Of a stretch of 64,000 bases of DNA, positions 17,896 through 32,248 are shown piece by piece. Positions within the stretch are counted from its first letter, which is position 1. Each line of letters starts with the position of its first letter. Under the pieces are notes generated by a model. It had not been told where the DNA came from and made no database searches. It saw nothing but the letters and a program-made list of their open reading frames with translations. Position numbers and translations under genes: made by a program. This DNA comes from Castellaniella denitrificans (lineage in GTDB: Bacteria; Pseudomonadota; Gammaproteobacteria; Burkholderiales; Burkholderiaceae_B). The DNA lies in contig NZ_JBHSEZ010000029.1 in the NCBI RefSeq assembly GCF_042653765.1, positions 1-64,000 on the forward strand. Direction: 5' to 3'.

Positions 17896-18970
17896 CCCGC
17901 GCGCGGATGCAGGGGCTGCGGCCCCGCCTGGAGCGGACGCGGAGCGGGCCGAGGCCGGCCCCGATCAGATCCTGGAAGCGGCCCAGCGGCTGGCCCAGGG
18001 CCGGCTGGTGGCCTTCCCGACCGAGACTGTCTACGGACTGGGCGGCGACGCGGAAAACCCCGAGGCCGTCGCCCGCATCTACGCCGCCAAGCGGCGGCCG
18101 GCCGATCACCCCGTCATCGTCCATCTGGCGCCGGACACGGATCCGGGCTATTGGGCGGCCTCGATCCCGTCCCAGGCCCGGCTGCTGATGGCGGCCTTCT
18201 GGCCGGGGCCCCTGACCCTGATCCTGCCGCGCGCGGCCCGCATCCCGGACGCGGTCAGCGGCGGCCAGGACAGCATCGGCCTGCGCTGCCCCTCGCATCC
18301 GGTGGCGCAGCGGCTGCTGCATGCCTTCTCCGTCCTCAAGCCGCATGGCCGCGGCGGGGTGGCGGCGCCCTCGGCCAACCAGTTCGGCCAGGTCTCGCCC
18401 ACGCGCGCCGAACACGTGCGCGCCGAATTCCCTCACCTGGACGGGCAGGCGCTGATGATCCTGGAAGGCGGCGCTTCGGAAGTCGGGATCGAATCCACGA
18501 TCCTTGACCTGTCGCGGCTCGACCGGGGCGTCGGTCCCGTGCTGCTGCGGCCCGGTCATGTGACCGCCACCCAGATCGCCGAGGTGCTGGGCGTGGCGCC
18601 GGCCCTGCCCGACGCGGCGGCGCCCCGGGTGTCCGGTTCGCTCAAGGCGCACTATGCGCCGCGCACGCCGGTGTCCCTGGTGACGGCGGACGCCCTGGCC
18701 GGCTGGGTCCGGGGCGCAGGCCTCCCGGCGGCCGCGGGCCGTCGCGTGGCCGTGGTCGTCCTGGATGCGGCGCCGGGGACGGCGCCCGCCGGAGCGGAAT
18801 GGATCGTCCTGCCGGCCGACCCGGCGGCCTACGCGCGCCGCCTGTACGCCTTGCTGCGCGAACTCGACGAAGCCGGCTACGACCGCATCCTGCTGCAGCG
18901 CCCGCCGGCCGGGCCGGCCTGGCAGGGGGTCAACGACCGGATCACGCGGGCGGCGGCGGCGTTCGGCTGA
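17885..18970 (+). CDS. tsaC: L-threonylcarbamoyladenylate synthase (Sua5/TsaC family)
   Basis: Makes threonylcarbamoyl-AMP from threonine, bicarbonate and ATP for the t6A37 modification of ANN-decoding tRNAs. An N-terminal YrdC domain (about 25-225) has FPTETVYGLG, the basic AKRRPADHPV segment and RCPSHPVAQ. A C-terminal Sua5 domain follows, starting near SGSLKAHYAPRTPV, so the 361-residue protein is the long Sua5 form, not the short TsaC. It overlaps purK by 11 bases and is probably the last gene of the pur run. The t6A cyclase gene tcdA lies 3.5 kb downstream. Confidence 0.93.
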   Translation: MPADPRADAGAAAPPGADAERAEAGPDQILEAAQRLAQGRLVAFPTETVYGLGGDAENPEAVARIYAAKRRPADHPVIVHLAPDTDPGYWAASIPSQARLLMAAFWPGPLTLILPRAARIPDAVSGGQDSIGLRCPSHPVAQRLLHAFSVLKPHGRGGVAAPSANQFGQVSPTRAEHVRAEFPHLDGQALMILEGGASEVGIESTILDLSRLDRGVGPVLLRPGHVTATQIAEVLGVAPALPDAAAPRVSGSLKAHYAPRTPVSLVTADALAGWVRGAGLPAAAGRRVAVVVLDAAPGTAPAGAEWIVLPADPAAYARRLYALLRELDEAGYDRILLQRPPAGPAWQGVNDRITRAAAAFG

Positions 18971-19133
18971 GCGCGGGGCCGGTTCCGGGCGATCCCGCGC
19001 GCCGGGACCGGGATGTTCGCCAACTCGCGGGGTCCACGCTACACTGTCCGGTCGCCGTGCCGGCGGGTGTCCCCCTGGCCCTGATTTTCGCGTCGGCCTC
19101 GCTGGCCGGGCGACGCTTTCCGGAGTTGGACTG

Positions 19134-19586
19134 ATGAAATTCAAGGAATTCGAACCCGGCCTGGTGATCCATCACGGCCCGGTCACCGTGGACGAGGCCG
19201 AGATGCTGGCCTTTTCCCGCGCCTACGATCCCCAGTGGTTCCACGTCGATCCCGAACGCGCCCGCGCGGGCCGCTGGGGCGGCCTGATCGCCAGCGGCTG
19301 GATGACCTGTGGCCTGGCCATGCGCATGGCCGTCGAAGCCGCCCTGCACGATTCCGAATCGTTCGGCTCGCCGGGCCTGGAACGCCTGCGCTGGATGCAT
19401 CCGGTGCGCCCGGGCGACCGGCTGCGCCTGGAGGCCACCGTGGATTCCAAGCGCATATCGTCCACGCGCGACGACCTGGGCATCATCCGCTGGACCTGGC
19501 GCCTGTTCAACCAGGACGGCGCCCAGGTGCTGGAAGTCGAGGCGACCAGCCTGTTCGAGCTGGAATTGCCGTCCGGCAAGGCCTGA
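19134..19586 (+). CDS. MaoC-like hotdog-fold dehydratase
   Basis: A 150-residue MaoC/R-hydratase-like protein. The hydratase signature is recognisable as FSRAYDPQWFHVDPERA, with Asp and His at the catalytic positions, followed by GLIASGWMTCGLAMRM. It would hydrate or dehydrate an acyl-CoA or related thioester; the substrate is not indicated by its neighbours. A TACACT (19040-19045) may be the -10 of its promoter. It converges on purU. Confidence 0.85.
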   Translation: MKFKEFEPGLVIHHGPVTVDEAEMLAFSRAYDPQWFHVDPERARAGRWGGLIASGWMTCGLAMRMAVEAALHDSESFGSPGLERLRWMHPVRPGDRLRLEATVDSKRISSTRDDLGIIRWTWRLFNQDGAQVLEVEATSLFELELPSGKA

Positions 19587-19609
19587 GCCGGGCCGGCCGC
19601 GCGCGGTCC

Positions 19610-19634
19610 GGCGGGCGTCCTCGCGGCGCCCGCC
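19610..19634. terminator. GC-rich hairpin between convergent genes
   Basis: GGCGGGCG (19610-19617) pairs perfectly with CGCCCGCC (19627-19634). It lies in the 57-base gap between the ends of the MaoC-like gene and purU and could stop transcripts from both sides. No T tract is present. Confidence 0.45.
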
Positions 19635-19643
19635 CGGCGGACT

Positions 19644-20492
19644 TCAGCGGAACACCACCGTGCGCCGGTCGTTCAGCAGGATGCGGTGCTCGACGTGCCA
19701 GCGCACGGCGCGCGACAGCACCACCGATTCGATGTCGCTGCCGATGCGCGTCAGGTCGCCGGGGCCCATGGCGTGGTCCACGCGCTCGATGTCCTGCTCG
19801 ATGATGGGGCCTTCGTCCAGGTCCTCGGTCACGTAATGCGCCGTCGCGCCGATCAGCTTCACCCCGCGCGCGTGCGCCTGGTAGTAGGGCCGCGCGCCCT
19901 TGAAACCGGGCAGGAAGCTGTGGTGGATGTTGATGGCGCGGCCTTCCAGGGCGCGGCACAGTTCCGGCGACAGGATCTGCATGTAGCGCGCCAGCACGAC
20001 CAGGTCCACCCGCTCGCGTTCGATCAGTTCCAGGATCCGTGCTTCCTGCGCGGCGCGGGTGTCGGCCGTCACGGGCAGGTGGTGGAAGGGCAGGCCGTGG
20101 GATTCGGCCAGCGGGCGGAAATCCGGGTGGTTCGACACCACGCCGGCCACCTCGGCGGGCATCTGCCCGCCGCTCACCCGGAACAGCAGATCGTTCAGGC
20201 AATGGCCCTGGCGGCTCACCAGCACCAGCAGCCGGGCCTTGCGGGCCGCGTCGTGGAACTGGCATTGCATTCCGAATCGCTCGGCGATGCCGGAGAAATC
20301 GTCCGTCAGGGCTTCGACCGCCTCGGCGGCGGGCAAGGCGAAGTGGACGCGCAGGAAGAATCGCGACGAATCCGGATCGCCGAACTGCTGGGCGTGGACG
20401 ATGTTGCCGTGGTGCTTCAGCAGCCAGCCGCTGACGGTATGGACGATGCCCATGCGGTCGGGGCAGGAAAGGGTCAGGATGTAGTCGTGCAT
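19644..20492 (-). CDS. purU: Formyltetrahydrofolate deformylase PurU
   Basis: Hydrolyses 10-formyltetrahydrofolate to formate and THF, balancing one-carbon pools and supplying formate. The 282 residues comprise an N-terminal ACT domain (about 3-85: YILTLSCPDRMGIVHTVSGW) and a formyltransferase-like catalytic domain (about 88-282) with the catalytic Asn and His in NIHHSFLPGFKGA and the catalytic Asp in TEDLDEGPII. A very close match in length and layout to family members. Confidence 0.96.
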   Translation of the reverse strand: MHDYILTLSCPDRMGIVHTVSGWLLKHHGNIVHAQQFGDPDSSRFFLRVHFALPAAEAVEALTDDFSGIAERFGMQCQFHDAARKARLLVLVSRQGHCLNDLLFRVSGGQMPAEVAGVVSNHPDFRPLAESHGLPFHHLPVTADTRAAQEARILELIERERVDLVVLARYMQILSPELCRALEGRAINIHHSFLPGFKGARPYYQAHARGVKLIGATAHYVTEDLDEGPIIEQDIERVDHAMGPGDLTRIGSDIESVVLSRAVRWHVEHRILLNDRRTVVFR

Positions 20493-20550
20493 GGCGTGTG
20501 TCGAAGGCGGCGCGGGGCCGGATCGCCGGAAAGGGGGGCGTGTCGTCCGG

Positions 20551-21081
20551 CTAGTTGCGGGAAAGGGGTTCGCTGCCGGGGGTCAGCTCGAAGTCGCCCG
20601 CGTGGTAGATCAGCGGCGACAGCAGCTGGCGGTGGCAGTGCTCCACCTGGCCGACGAAGATCGTGTGGTCGCCGGCCTCGTGGCGCTGGGTGTTGTGGCA
20701 CTCGAACCAGGCGGCGCAGCGGGTGTCCGCCAGCATCAGGGTGCCGTTGGGCGCGCGCTCCAGTTCCAGGCCGGCGAAGCGCTCGGCCTGCGGGCCCTTG
20801 GCGAAGCGCCGGGCCAGGTCGACCTGGCCCGCCGACAGCACATGGATGACGTAGCGGTCCAGCGCCTTGAAGGCCGCCAGGGAGGCGGCCGTGTGCGTCA
20901 GCGTCCACAGCACCATCGGCGGTTCCAGCGAGACCGAGCTGAAGGAGCTGATCGTCAGCCCCAGCGGGGCGCCGGTGTCGGGGTGTTCCGCCGTGATCAC
21001 GGTGACGCCGGTGGGAAACCGGCCCAGGGCCGAGCGGAAGAACAGGGCCGGGAAATCGGCGGGTGCGGGCTGAGGTCGCAT
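20551..21081 (-). CDS. Flavin reductase-like FMN-binding protein
   Basis: A 176-residue protein of the flavin reductase/HpaC-like family. It opens with FRSALGRFPTGVTVIT, then the FMN-binding GLTISSFSSVSLEPP and FAKGPQAERFAGLE, and ends with the GDHTIFVGQVEH strand conserved in this fold. Such proteins supply reduced flavin to monooxygenases or reduce other acceptors; no partner oxygenase is adjacent. It lies seven bases downstream of pdxH in the same direction. Confidence 0.88.
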   Translation of the reverse strand: MRPQPAPADFPALFFRSALGRFPTGVTVITAEHPDTGAPLGLTISSFSSVSLEPPMVLWTLTHTAASLAAFKALDRYVIHVLSAGQVDLARRFAKGPQAERFAGLELERAPNGTLMLADTRCAAWFECHNTQRHEAGDHTIFVGQVEHCHRQLLSPLIYHAGDFELTPGSEPLSRN

Positions 21082-21088
21082 GAGGGCT

Positions 21089-21721
21089 TCAGGGCGCGAT
21101 GCGGCCGAGCGCCCAGTCGCCTTCGGCGTCGCGCGCGTAGACCAGACGGTCGTGCAGGCGGGAAGGCCGGCCCTGCCAGAATTCGACGCGGGTCGCTTCC
21201 AGCCGGTAGCCGCCCCAGTGGGGCGGGCGGGCCGGGTCGTCGCCCAGTTCCCGGGTCAGTTCGGCCACGCGTTCGGCCAGGGCCTCGTGGGTGATGGGCC
21301 GGCTCTGGGGCGAGGCCCAGGCGCCGATGCGCGATCCCAGGGGGCGGCTGGCGTAGTAGGCGTCCGACTCGGCCGCCGGCACGGGGCTGACGGGGCCTTC
21401 GATGCGCACCTGCCGTTCCAGCTCGGGCCAGAAGAACAGCAGCCCGGCCTGGGGGTTGGCGGCCAGCTCCAGGCCCTTGCGGGACTGGTAGTTGGTGTAG
21501 AACACGAAGCCCCGGGCATCGAAGCCCTTGAGCAGCACGATGCGCGCCGAGGGCCGGCCGGCCGTGTCCGCCGTGGCCAGGGTCATGGCGGTCGGTTCGT
21601 GGACCTCGCTGTGCAGGGCCTGTTGGAACCACTGGTCGAATTGGGTGTAGGGGTCGGCGGCCGCGGCGGATTCGAGCAGTTCGAATTTCTGGTAGGTCTG
21701 GCGGATATCGGCGATGGACAT
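21089..21721 (-). CDS. pdxH: Pyridoxine/pyridoxamine 5'-phosphate oxidase PdxH
   Basis: An FMN enzyme that forms pyridoxal 5'-phosphate. The 210 residues include the FMN-binding RIVLLKGFDARGFVFYTNY, SRKGLELAANP and the C-terminal family signature (RLHDRLVYARDAEGDWALGR interval, ending in RIAP). The start MSIADIRQTY, 21 bases after chaC, matches PdxH N-termini. chaC, pdxH and the flavin reductase probably form one transcript. Confidence 0.96.
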   Translation of the reverse strand: MSIADIRQTYQKFELLESAAAADPYTQFDQWFQQALHSEVHEPTAMTLATADTAGRPSARIVLLKGFDARGFVFYTNYQSRKGLELAANPQAGLLFFWPELERQVRIEGPVSPVPAAESDAYYASRPLGSRIGAWASPQSRPITHEALAERVAELTRELGDDPARPPHWGGYRLEATRVEFWQGRPSRLHDRLVYARDAEGDWALGRIAP

Positions 21722-21741
21722 GGTGTCTGGGCGGGAGAGGG

Positions 21742-22380
21742 TCAGGGGGCGTGCCGCAGCGCCTGCGCGATGGCGCGCAGGCGGCGGTCGGTGATGCCGG
21801 CGGCCTCCAGGGCGTCGGCGGTTTGCAGTACGTATTCGGTGCAGGGGCCGTAGCGCCCGTGCCCCTGGCGCACGATGGCGACGATCCGTTCGATGGACAG
21901 GCCCGTCACGTAGCCCGCGTCGCGGCGGTCCATGGTGAAGACCAGGCCGGGGACCGGGCCGGATTCCGTGTGGCAGTTCAGCCAGCGCGGGATGTAGGAC
22001 GCGCTGGGCATTTCCCGTTGCCACAGGGGGCCCAGGATGTCCAGCGCCCGGTCGCCGGCGATGCGGTAGGCGGTGCCTTCGCAGGAGCCGCCCAGGTCCA
22101 GGCCGAACACCAGGCCGGGCCGTTCGGGCGTGCCGCGGTTGATGCGCGACCACAGGCACAGGGCGCGGTGGTAGCCGTGGATGCGCGCCCGGCGGGCTTC
22201 CAGGTGATCGAATTCCGGCCGCCAGACGAGGGACCCGTAGCCGAACACCCACAGGTCGGAACGGCCGTCCCAGTGCCGCAGGGTCTGGCCGATGGACGCC
22301 TGGTGCCAGGCCTCGTCGCGCAGATGGAAGGCTTCCGGCGGAGGCGGAAGCTGGCTGGCGCGGGCGGCGGGCGTGTTCAC
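21742..22380 (-). CDS. chaC: ChaC-type gamma-glutamylcyclotransferase
   Basis: ChaC family enzymes cleave glutathione to 5-oxoproline and Cys-Gly. The nucleotide-like binding signature is VFGYGSLVWRPEF near the N-terminus, followed by GYHRALCLWS, GLDLGGSCEGTAYRI and CHTESGPVPGLVFT. The GTG at 22380 is preferred because family similarity begins just inside and a TACAAT-like -10 lies upstream; an ATG at 22449 in the same frame is the alternative. It is divergent from tcdA. Confidence 0.9.
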   Translation of the reverse strand: MNTPAARASQLPPPPEAFHLRDEAWHQASIGQTLRHWDGRSDLWVFGYGSLVWRPEFDHLEARRARIHGYHRALCLWSRINRGTPERPGLVFGLDLGGSCEGTAYRIAGDRALDILGPLWQREMPSASYIPRWLNCHTESGPVPGLVFTMDRRDAGYVTGLSIERIVAIVRQGHGRYGPCTEYVLQTADALEAAGITDRRLRAIAQALRHAP

Positions 22381-22511
22381 GGAGGGCGGGCGGCGTGGGG
22401 AAAGGGACAAGCCCGTATTGTAGAGGACTTGCGCGGCGGGGCGGCGCATGGACTTATCCGGGGATTCCCCTGGCTAAAATGCGGAATCTTCCTTTTTTCT
22501 TCGTCGCCACG

Positions 22512-23366
22512 ATGTCCGAACCCCTGTCCGCCGATTTCACCGATGCCGATGCGGACGCCGCGCGCCGTTTCGGCGGCCTGGACCGCCTGTACGGCGACGG
22601 CGCCCGGCAGGCGCTGGCGCGGCTGCGCGTGGTGGTGGCCGGCATCGGCGGCGTGGGCGCCTGGTGCGCCGAAGCCCTGGCCCGCTCGGGCGTGGGCGCG
22701 CTGACGCTGGTGGACCTGGACCACGTGGCCGAATCCAACATCAACCGCCAGGTCCATGCCCTGGGCAGCACGCTGGGGTGGGCCAAGGTCGCCGCCATGG
22801 CGGACCGCATCCGCGACATCAATCCGGCGTGCCGCGTCGAGTGCGTCGATGACTTCATCGGTCCCGGCAATGTGGACGCCATCCTGTCGGGGCCGCCCGG
22901 CGCGCTGCTGGACTGCACCGACCAGGTGACGGCCAAGATCGCCATGATCCTGCGCGCCCGCGCGGCGGGCTGGCCGATGCTGGTGTGCGGCGGGGCGGGC
23001 GGCAAGACCGATCCGCTGGCGTTGCGGGCCGGCGACCTGTCGGTCGTCACGCACGACGCCCTGCTGGGCCGGGTGCGCCAGGAACTGCGCCAGCGCCACG
23101 GCTACCCCAAGGGCGGGGCGGCAGGCGGCAAGCCGCGCCGCCGGGTCCCGCGCATGGGGGTGCATTGCCTGTGGTTCGACCAGCCGGTCGTGCTGCCCGC
23201 GGCATGGCAGCGGGCGGCCGGCACCGGGCCCGCGCCGGCTGCCGCGCCGCAGGGCCTGTCCTGCGCGGGCTACGGCTCCGCCGTGGCGATCACCGCCACC
23301 ATGGGCATGGCGGCGGCCGACTGGGCGGTGCGCCAGGGGCTGGCGGCGGGGCCAGTTTCAAGTTGA
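22512..23366 (+). CDS. tcdA: tRNA threonylcarbamoyladenosine dehydratase TcdA
   Basis: An E1-like enzyme that cyclises t6A37 to ct6A with ATP. The 284 residues show the Rossmann motif VVVAGIGGVGAWCAEALARS, DLDHVAESNINRQ, DCTDQVTAK and the C-terminal GYGSAVAITATMG. It acts after Sua5/TsaC (17885-18970) in the same modification pathway. A TAAAAT lies about 40 bases upstream. The gene ends exactly where copy 2 of the intergenic repeat begins. Confidence 0.94.
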   Translation: MSEPLSADFTDADADAARRFGGLDRLYGDGARQALARLRVVVAGIGGVGAWCAEALARSGVGALTLVDLDHVAESNINRQVHALGSTLGWAKVAAMADRIRDINPACRVECVDDFIGPGNVDAILSGPPGALLDCTDQVTAKIAMILRARAAGWPMLVCGGAGGKTDPLALRAGDLSVVTHDALLGRVRQELRQRHGYPKGGAAGGKPRRRVPRMGVHCLWFDQPVVLPAAWQRAAGTGPAPAAAPQGLSCAGYGSAVAITATMGMAAADWAVRQGLAAGPVSS

Positions 23367-23450
23367 GGCATCTCGTCCACGTCGCGCCTTGCAAGGCGCT
23401 CCGATTCGATAGGCATGACATGATCCGCAAGGGATCATTTCATGTCCGAT
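23367..23450 (+). repeat. Two-hairpin intergenic repeat, copy 2 (between convergent tcdA and pabC)
   Basis: The palindrome GCGCCTTGCAAGGCGC (23384-23399) is followed by TCCGATTCGATAGG and a hairpin with arms 23414-23426 and 23432-23444 (12 of 13 pairs). Order, spacing and the outer CATTTCATGTCC match copy 1. The stop codon of pabC lies inside the repeat. Confidence 0.85.
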
Positions 23451-24199
23451 CTCATCCAGCCGCGCAGGGCGTTCGACACTCGTAAAGCAGGGGCCTGGCG
23501 CAGGTCGGCCAGGCTCAGCCGGGCTTCGCGCACGGCGCCTTCGTCCAGCAGGGCCTGGCGCCGCACGCCGGGCAGCAGGCCGCTGTCCAGGGGCGGCGTC
23601 AGCCAGGCGCCGGCCGTGTCCTGGACGTAGATCGTGCTGCGGCTGCCTTCGCACACGTTGCCGGCGGTATTGCAGAAAATCAGGTCGAAATACTCGGGAT
23701 GGGCTTGCAGCCATGCCTGCGCCGCCGCGAATCGGGGGCGGTGGGTGGTCTTGTGCCGCAGCCAGGGATCGCCGGCGTCCAGCACGGCGTCCGGCCCCAG
23801 GACGTCCGCCGCCAGGGCGATGCGCGCGGGTTCGGGCGTCGGCGGCAGCGGCGCGGATTCCAGGGACAGCCGGCCGTCGGCCGCCAGCAGCAGGCGCAGG
23901 CGCTGCGGCGCGCCGTCCGTCAGCCCCCGGATCCGCTCGGCCAGCCAGCCGTCCAGGGCCGCCGCGTCCAGCGGGTAGCCCAGGATCAGGGCCGACGTTC
24001 GCAGCCGCGCCCGGTGGCCGGGCCAGAGCGCGACGCGGCCCTGTTCTAGGCGCATGGTCTCGATCAGGTCGGGGGCGACCCGCAGGATCTCGGCGGCGGA
24101 GGGCGCGGGCCGGTCCGCGGCTGCGGGAGACGCGGATGGGTGGGGGTTCGCAGGGGAGGCGGCCGGGTCGGCTGCCGGGCCAGAGGCCGGGCGGTTCAT
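23435..24199 (-). CDS. pabC: Aminodeoxychorismate lyase-like PLP enzyme PabC
   Basis: A class IV aminotransferase-fold protein that would convert 4-amino-4-deoxychorismate to p-aminobenzoate plus pyruvate. Of 254 residues, the first 45 or so are Pro/Ala-rich. The catalytic lysine lies in LRHKTTHR, followed by NTAGNVCEGSRSTIYV and SGLLPGVRRQALL, typical of PabC. Its ATG overlaps the pabB stop (ATGA), so the two are translationally coupled. The last few codons (after RGW) lie in the intergenic repeat and are not conserved family sequence. Confidence 0.9.
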   Translation of the reverse strand: MNRPASGPAADPAASPANPHPSASPAAADRPAPSAAEILRVAPDLIETMRLEQGRVALWPGHRARLRTSALILGYPLDAAALDGWLAERIRGLTDGAPQRLRLLLAADGRLSLESAPLPPTPEPARIALAADVLGPDAVLDAGDPWLRHKTTHRPRFAAAQAWLQAHPEYFDLIFCNTAGNVCEGSRSTIYVQDTAGAWLTPPLDSGLLPGVRRQALLDEGAVREARLSLADLRQAPALRVSNALRGWMRSDMK

Positions 24200-25436
24200 T
24201 CCGGGTTCAGGACGCGGGCTTTCCACAGACATTCCTCCCATTCGTCGTCGGCGCGGGAATCGTATACGATGCCGCCGCCCACGCCGAACTCGGCCCGGCC
24301 GCCGCGCAGTTCGATGGTGCGGATGGCGACGTTGAGGGAAAAATCCCCGTTGGGCGCCAGCCAGCCCACGCTGCCGCAATAGATGCCGCGCCGGCGCGCC
24401 TCCAGCGCGCGGATGGCCCGCATGGCGGCGATCTTCGGCGCCCCGGTGATGGAGCCGCAGGGGAACAGGGCGCGCAGCACTTCGTCCAGCGGCACGTCCG
24501 GCGCCTCGGCCTCCACGGTGGAGGTCAGCGTCCAGACTGAGGGATAGGCTTCCAGGCTGAACAGGGCCGGCACGCGCACGCTGCCGGGCACGGCGACGCG
24601 GCCCAGGTCGTTGCGCAGCAGGTCCACGATCATCAGGTTCTCCGCGCGGTTCTTGGCGCTGCGTTGCAGCGCCTCGGCGGCCTGCCGGTCCCAGGCCGGA
24701 TCGGCGTGGCGCGGGGCGGTGCCCTTCATTGGCCGCGCGCGCAGGCGCGCGCCCTCGCGGGCCACGAACAGCTCGGGCGACAGCGACAGCACCCAGCGCT
24801 CGCCGTCGCGCACGCAGGCGGCGTGGGCCACGGGATGCCGCTCGGCCAGCCAGGCATAGGCTTGCGCGGGGTCCAGGCCCGAGGGCCAGTCCAGGCGCAG
24901 CGGCAGGGTGTAGTTGATCTGGTAGTAGTCGCCCCGGGCGATGCCGGCGCGGATGGTCTCGATGGCCCGCGCGTGGCGTTCGCGGGACACGCCCGGCCGT
25001 GGATTCGGCCGCCACGGCCGGCCGAGGGCGTCGGCCAGTCCGTCCGGCGCGCGTCCGCCGCCGGGGCCGCCCGCGTCCTCCGCGCCGCCCGCCGCATGCG
25101 CCGGCCCCGTCCCGGCCGGCCCCCCGCAGGCGCCCCATTCGGCGCGGGCGTGGACCAGCGCCGTCAGGCGGGGCTGGGCGTCGCGCGCGTCCTCGTCCGC
25201 CGGATCGGCGGCGCCCGGCGCCAGCCATTCGCCCAGTTCGTAGTCCAGCAGCAGGGCCACCCAATGGCCCGCGCGCCGGGCGGCCTCGATGGCGTCCCAG
25301 GCGGCGGGCAGCTCGGCGCGGCGGTGGACGGCGATGCGCGCCACCGAATCGAGCAGCCGCAGCGACCGGCCGGCCAGCCGGTCCTCGAACAGGCAGGTGG
25401 AGCACTCCGGTCCGGGGGCCGGAGATCCGCGCACGG

Positions 25437-25440
<4 letters not shown>
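24196..25440 (-). CDS. pabB: Aminodeoxychorismate synthase component I PabB
   Basis: Aminates chorismate to 4-amino-4-deoxychorismate for folate synthesis, with ammonia from a PabA glutaminase encoded elsewhere. The 414-residue chorismate-binding protein shows GDYYQINYTLPLRLD, the SPELFVAREG segment, MKGTAPR, the catalytic NRAENLMIVDLLRNDLGRV, and the C-terminal FPCGSITGAPKIAAM and GIVYDSRADDEWEE motifs. The GTG start overlaps the uvrA stop (GTGA). pabB and pabC are separate here, whereas some relatives carry a fused pabBC. Confidence 0.93.
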
Positions 25441-31109
<5,669 letters not shown>

Positions 31110-31319
31110 CCCGCCATCATAATCCGGCGCGCGGCGTCCTTGCGATGCGCGCAGCAGGGGCATGTTCCAGGGCCCGCGGCCGGGCCGGCGGAAGCCGCCC
31201 GGCTTGATCCGCGTCAGAGATCGGGACGGCGGGAAGGTCCGCCGGCGCCGTCCCATTCCTACAATCTTCAGGATGAAGCCGGGCCTGTCCCGGCCCTTCT
31301 GGAAAACTGGAGAATCGCC

Positions 31320-31880
31320 ATGAAACGTCTGCTCGCCCTGTCCCTGCTGTGTGCCGCCCCCGTCCTGGTCCAGGCGGCCGACTACAAGACGGATGCGGAC
31401 CACACCTTCGTCTATTTCGAAGCCCTGCACAACGGCACGTCCACGGTGCGCGGCCGTTTCGACACGGTCGAGGGCGACGTGGTCTTCGACCGCGAAGCCA
31501 AGACGGGCCGGGCGGACATCCGCATCGACATCAAGTCGGTCAGCACGGGTTCCAAGGGCTTCGACGAACACCTGCTGGGCGGCGATTTCTTCCAGGCCGG
31601 CCAGCACCCCGAGGCCCGCTTCGAGTCCACCGCCTTCCGCTTCGAGGGCGACTTGGTGCGGGCCGTGGAAGGCAATCTGACCCTGCTGGGGCAGACCCAT
31701 CCGGTCAAGCTGAACGCCGTCCGCTTCAACTGCTACCAGAACAAGCGCCTGAACCGCGAAGTCTGCGGCGGGGATTTCCGGACCGACATCCAGCGCAGCC
31801 AATGGGGCATGAAGTTCGGCCTGCCCGGCATCCCCGACACCGTGCGCCTGCAGATCGAGATCGAAGGCGTGCGCCAGTGA
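31320..31880 (+). CDS. YceI-family periplasmic lipid-binding-like protein
   Basis: A 186-residue lipocalin-like protein with a signal peptide (MKRLLALSLLCAAPVLVQA). The YceI signature runs through HTFVYFEALHNGTSTVRGRF, the LLGGDFFQAGQHPEARF segment and LTLLGQTHPVKL. Members bind isoprenoids or other amphiphiles in the periplasm; the ligand here is unknown. A cysteine pair (NCYQNKR...EVCGGDF) may form a disulfide. A TACAAT at 31260-31265 is a candidate -10. Confidence 0.92.
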   Translation: MKRLLALSLLCAAPVLVQAADYKTDADHTFVYFEALHNGTSTVRGRFDTVEGDVVFDREAKTGRADIRIDIKSVSTGSKGFDEHLLGGDFFQAGQHPEARFESTAFRFEGDLVRAVEGNLTLLGQTHPVKLNAVRFNCYQNKRLNREVCGGDFRTDIQRSQWGMKFGLPGIPDTVRLQIEIEGVRQ

Positions 31881-31937
31881 ATCGAAGGGGCGGGGGCCGC
31901 GGTTTCCGGCAGGCGCCCGCCGGCCTTTGGTGAAACT

Positions 31938-31947
31938 TTGCTAAAAT
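31938..31947 (+). promoter_or_regulatory. Extended -10 promoter of the 42-residue basic protein
   Basis: TTGCTAAAAT contains an extended -10 (TGnTAAAAT). It lies 45 bases before the ATG at 31992 and gives a leader of about 38 nt. No clear -35 is seen. Confidence 0.6.
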
Positions 31948-31991
31948 AGCGTGTTTTGCTTTCAAAGCCCGCCTTACACCAGGAGATCCAC

Positions 31992-32120
31992 ATGGCAGAA
32001 ATCAAACGCACGCGGCGCAACACGCTGGAGCGCCGTTGCCTTGGCAAGGCCTTCAAGCGTCTGTTCGTGCGCGCGCCCAAGGGCGTCTTCAAGATGCTGG
32101 AAAAGGTCAAGCGCGTCTGA
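31992..32120 (+). CDS. Small, strongly basic protein of 42 residues, function unknown
   Basis: An open frame starting MAEIKRTRRNTLERR and ending KMLEKVKRV. Of 42 residues, 15 are Lys or Arg and 3 are Glu, so the net charge is about +12; there is a single Cys at 16. Its expression signals are unusually complete: an extended -10 promoter, AGGAGA eight bases before the ATG, and a strong terminator 55 bases after the stop. Heptad-like hydrophobic positions (L24, F25, V32, F33, L36, V39) suggest one or two amphipathic helices. It could bind nucleic acid, the ribosome or a membrane surface. I do not recognise the family. It stands alone between the YceI gene and a glycosyltransferase. Confidence 0.75.
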   Translation: MAEIKRTRRNTLERRCLGKAFKRLFVRAPKGVFKMLEKVKRV

Positions 32121-32174
32121 TCGTTCGACGCCGGCCAGCCGTATTGTTTATATACAATTCGGCATCAGGGAAAA

Positions 32175-32204
32175 CCACGGACCCGGCGGTCCGTGGTTTT
32201 TTTT
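32175..32204 (+). terminator. Strong Rho-independent terminator
   Basis: A perfect 9-bp stem CCACGGACC/GGTCCGTGG around a CGGC loop is followed by eight T residues (32197-32204). It ends the transcript of the 42-residue protein gene. Confidence 0.95.
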
Positions 32205-32248
32205 GCGGCTATCATGGGTAGATCGGAAACAAGGAGGAGCCCTCCGGC

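Noticed and set aside
32140..32165. TATACAAT-like promoter just before the terminator at 32175
   Set aside because: A transcript from it would end at once in the terminator; I see no product and no -35 box.
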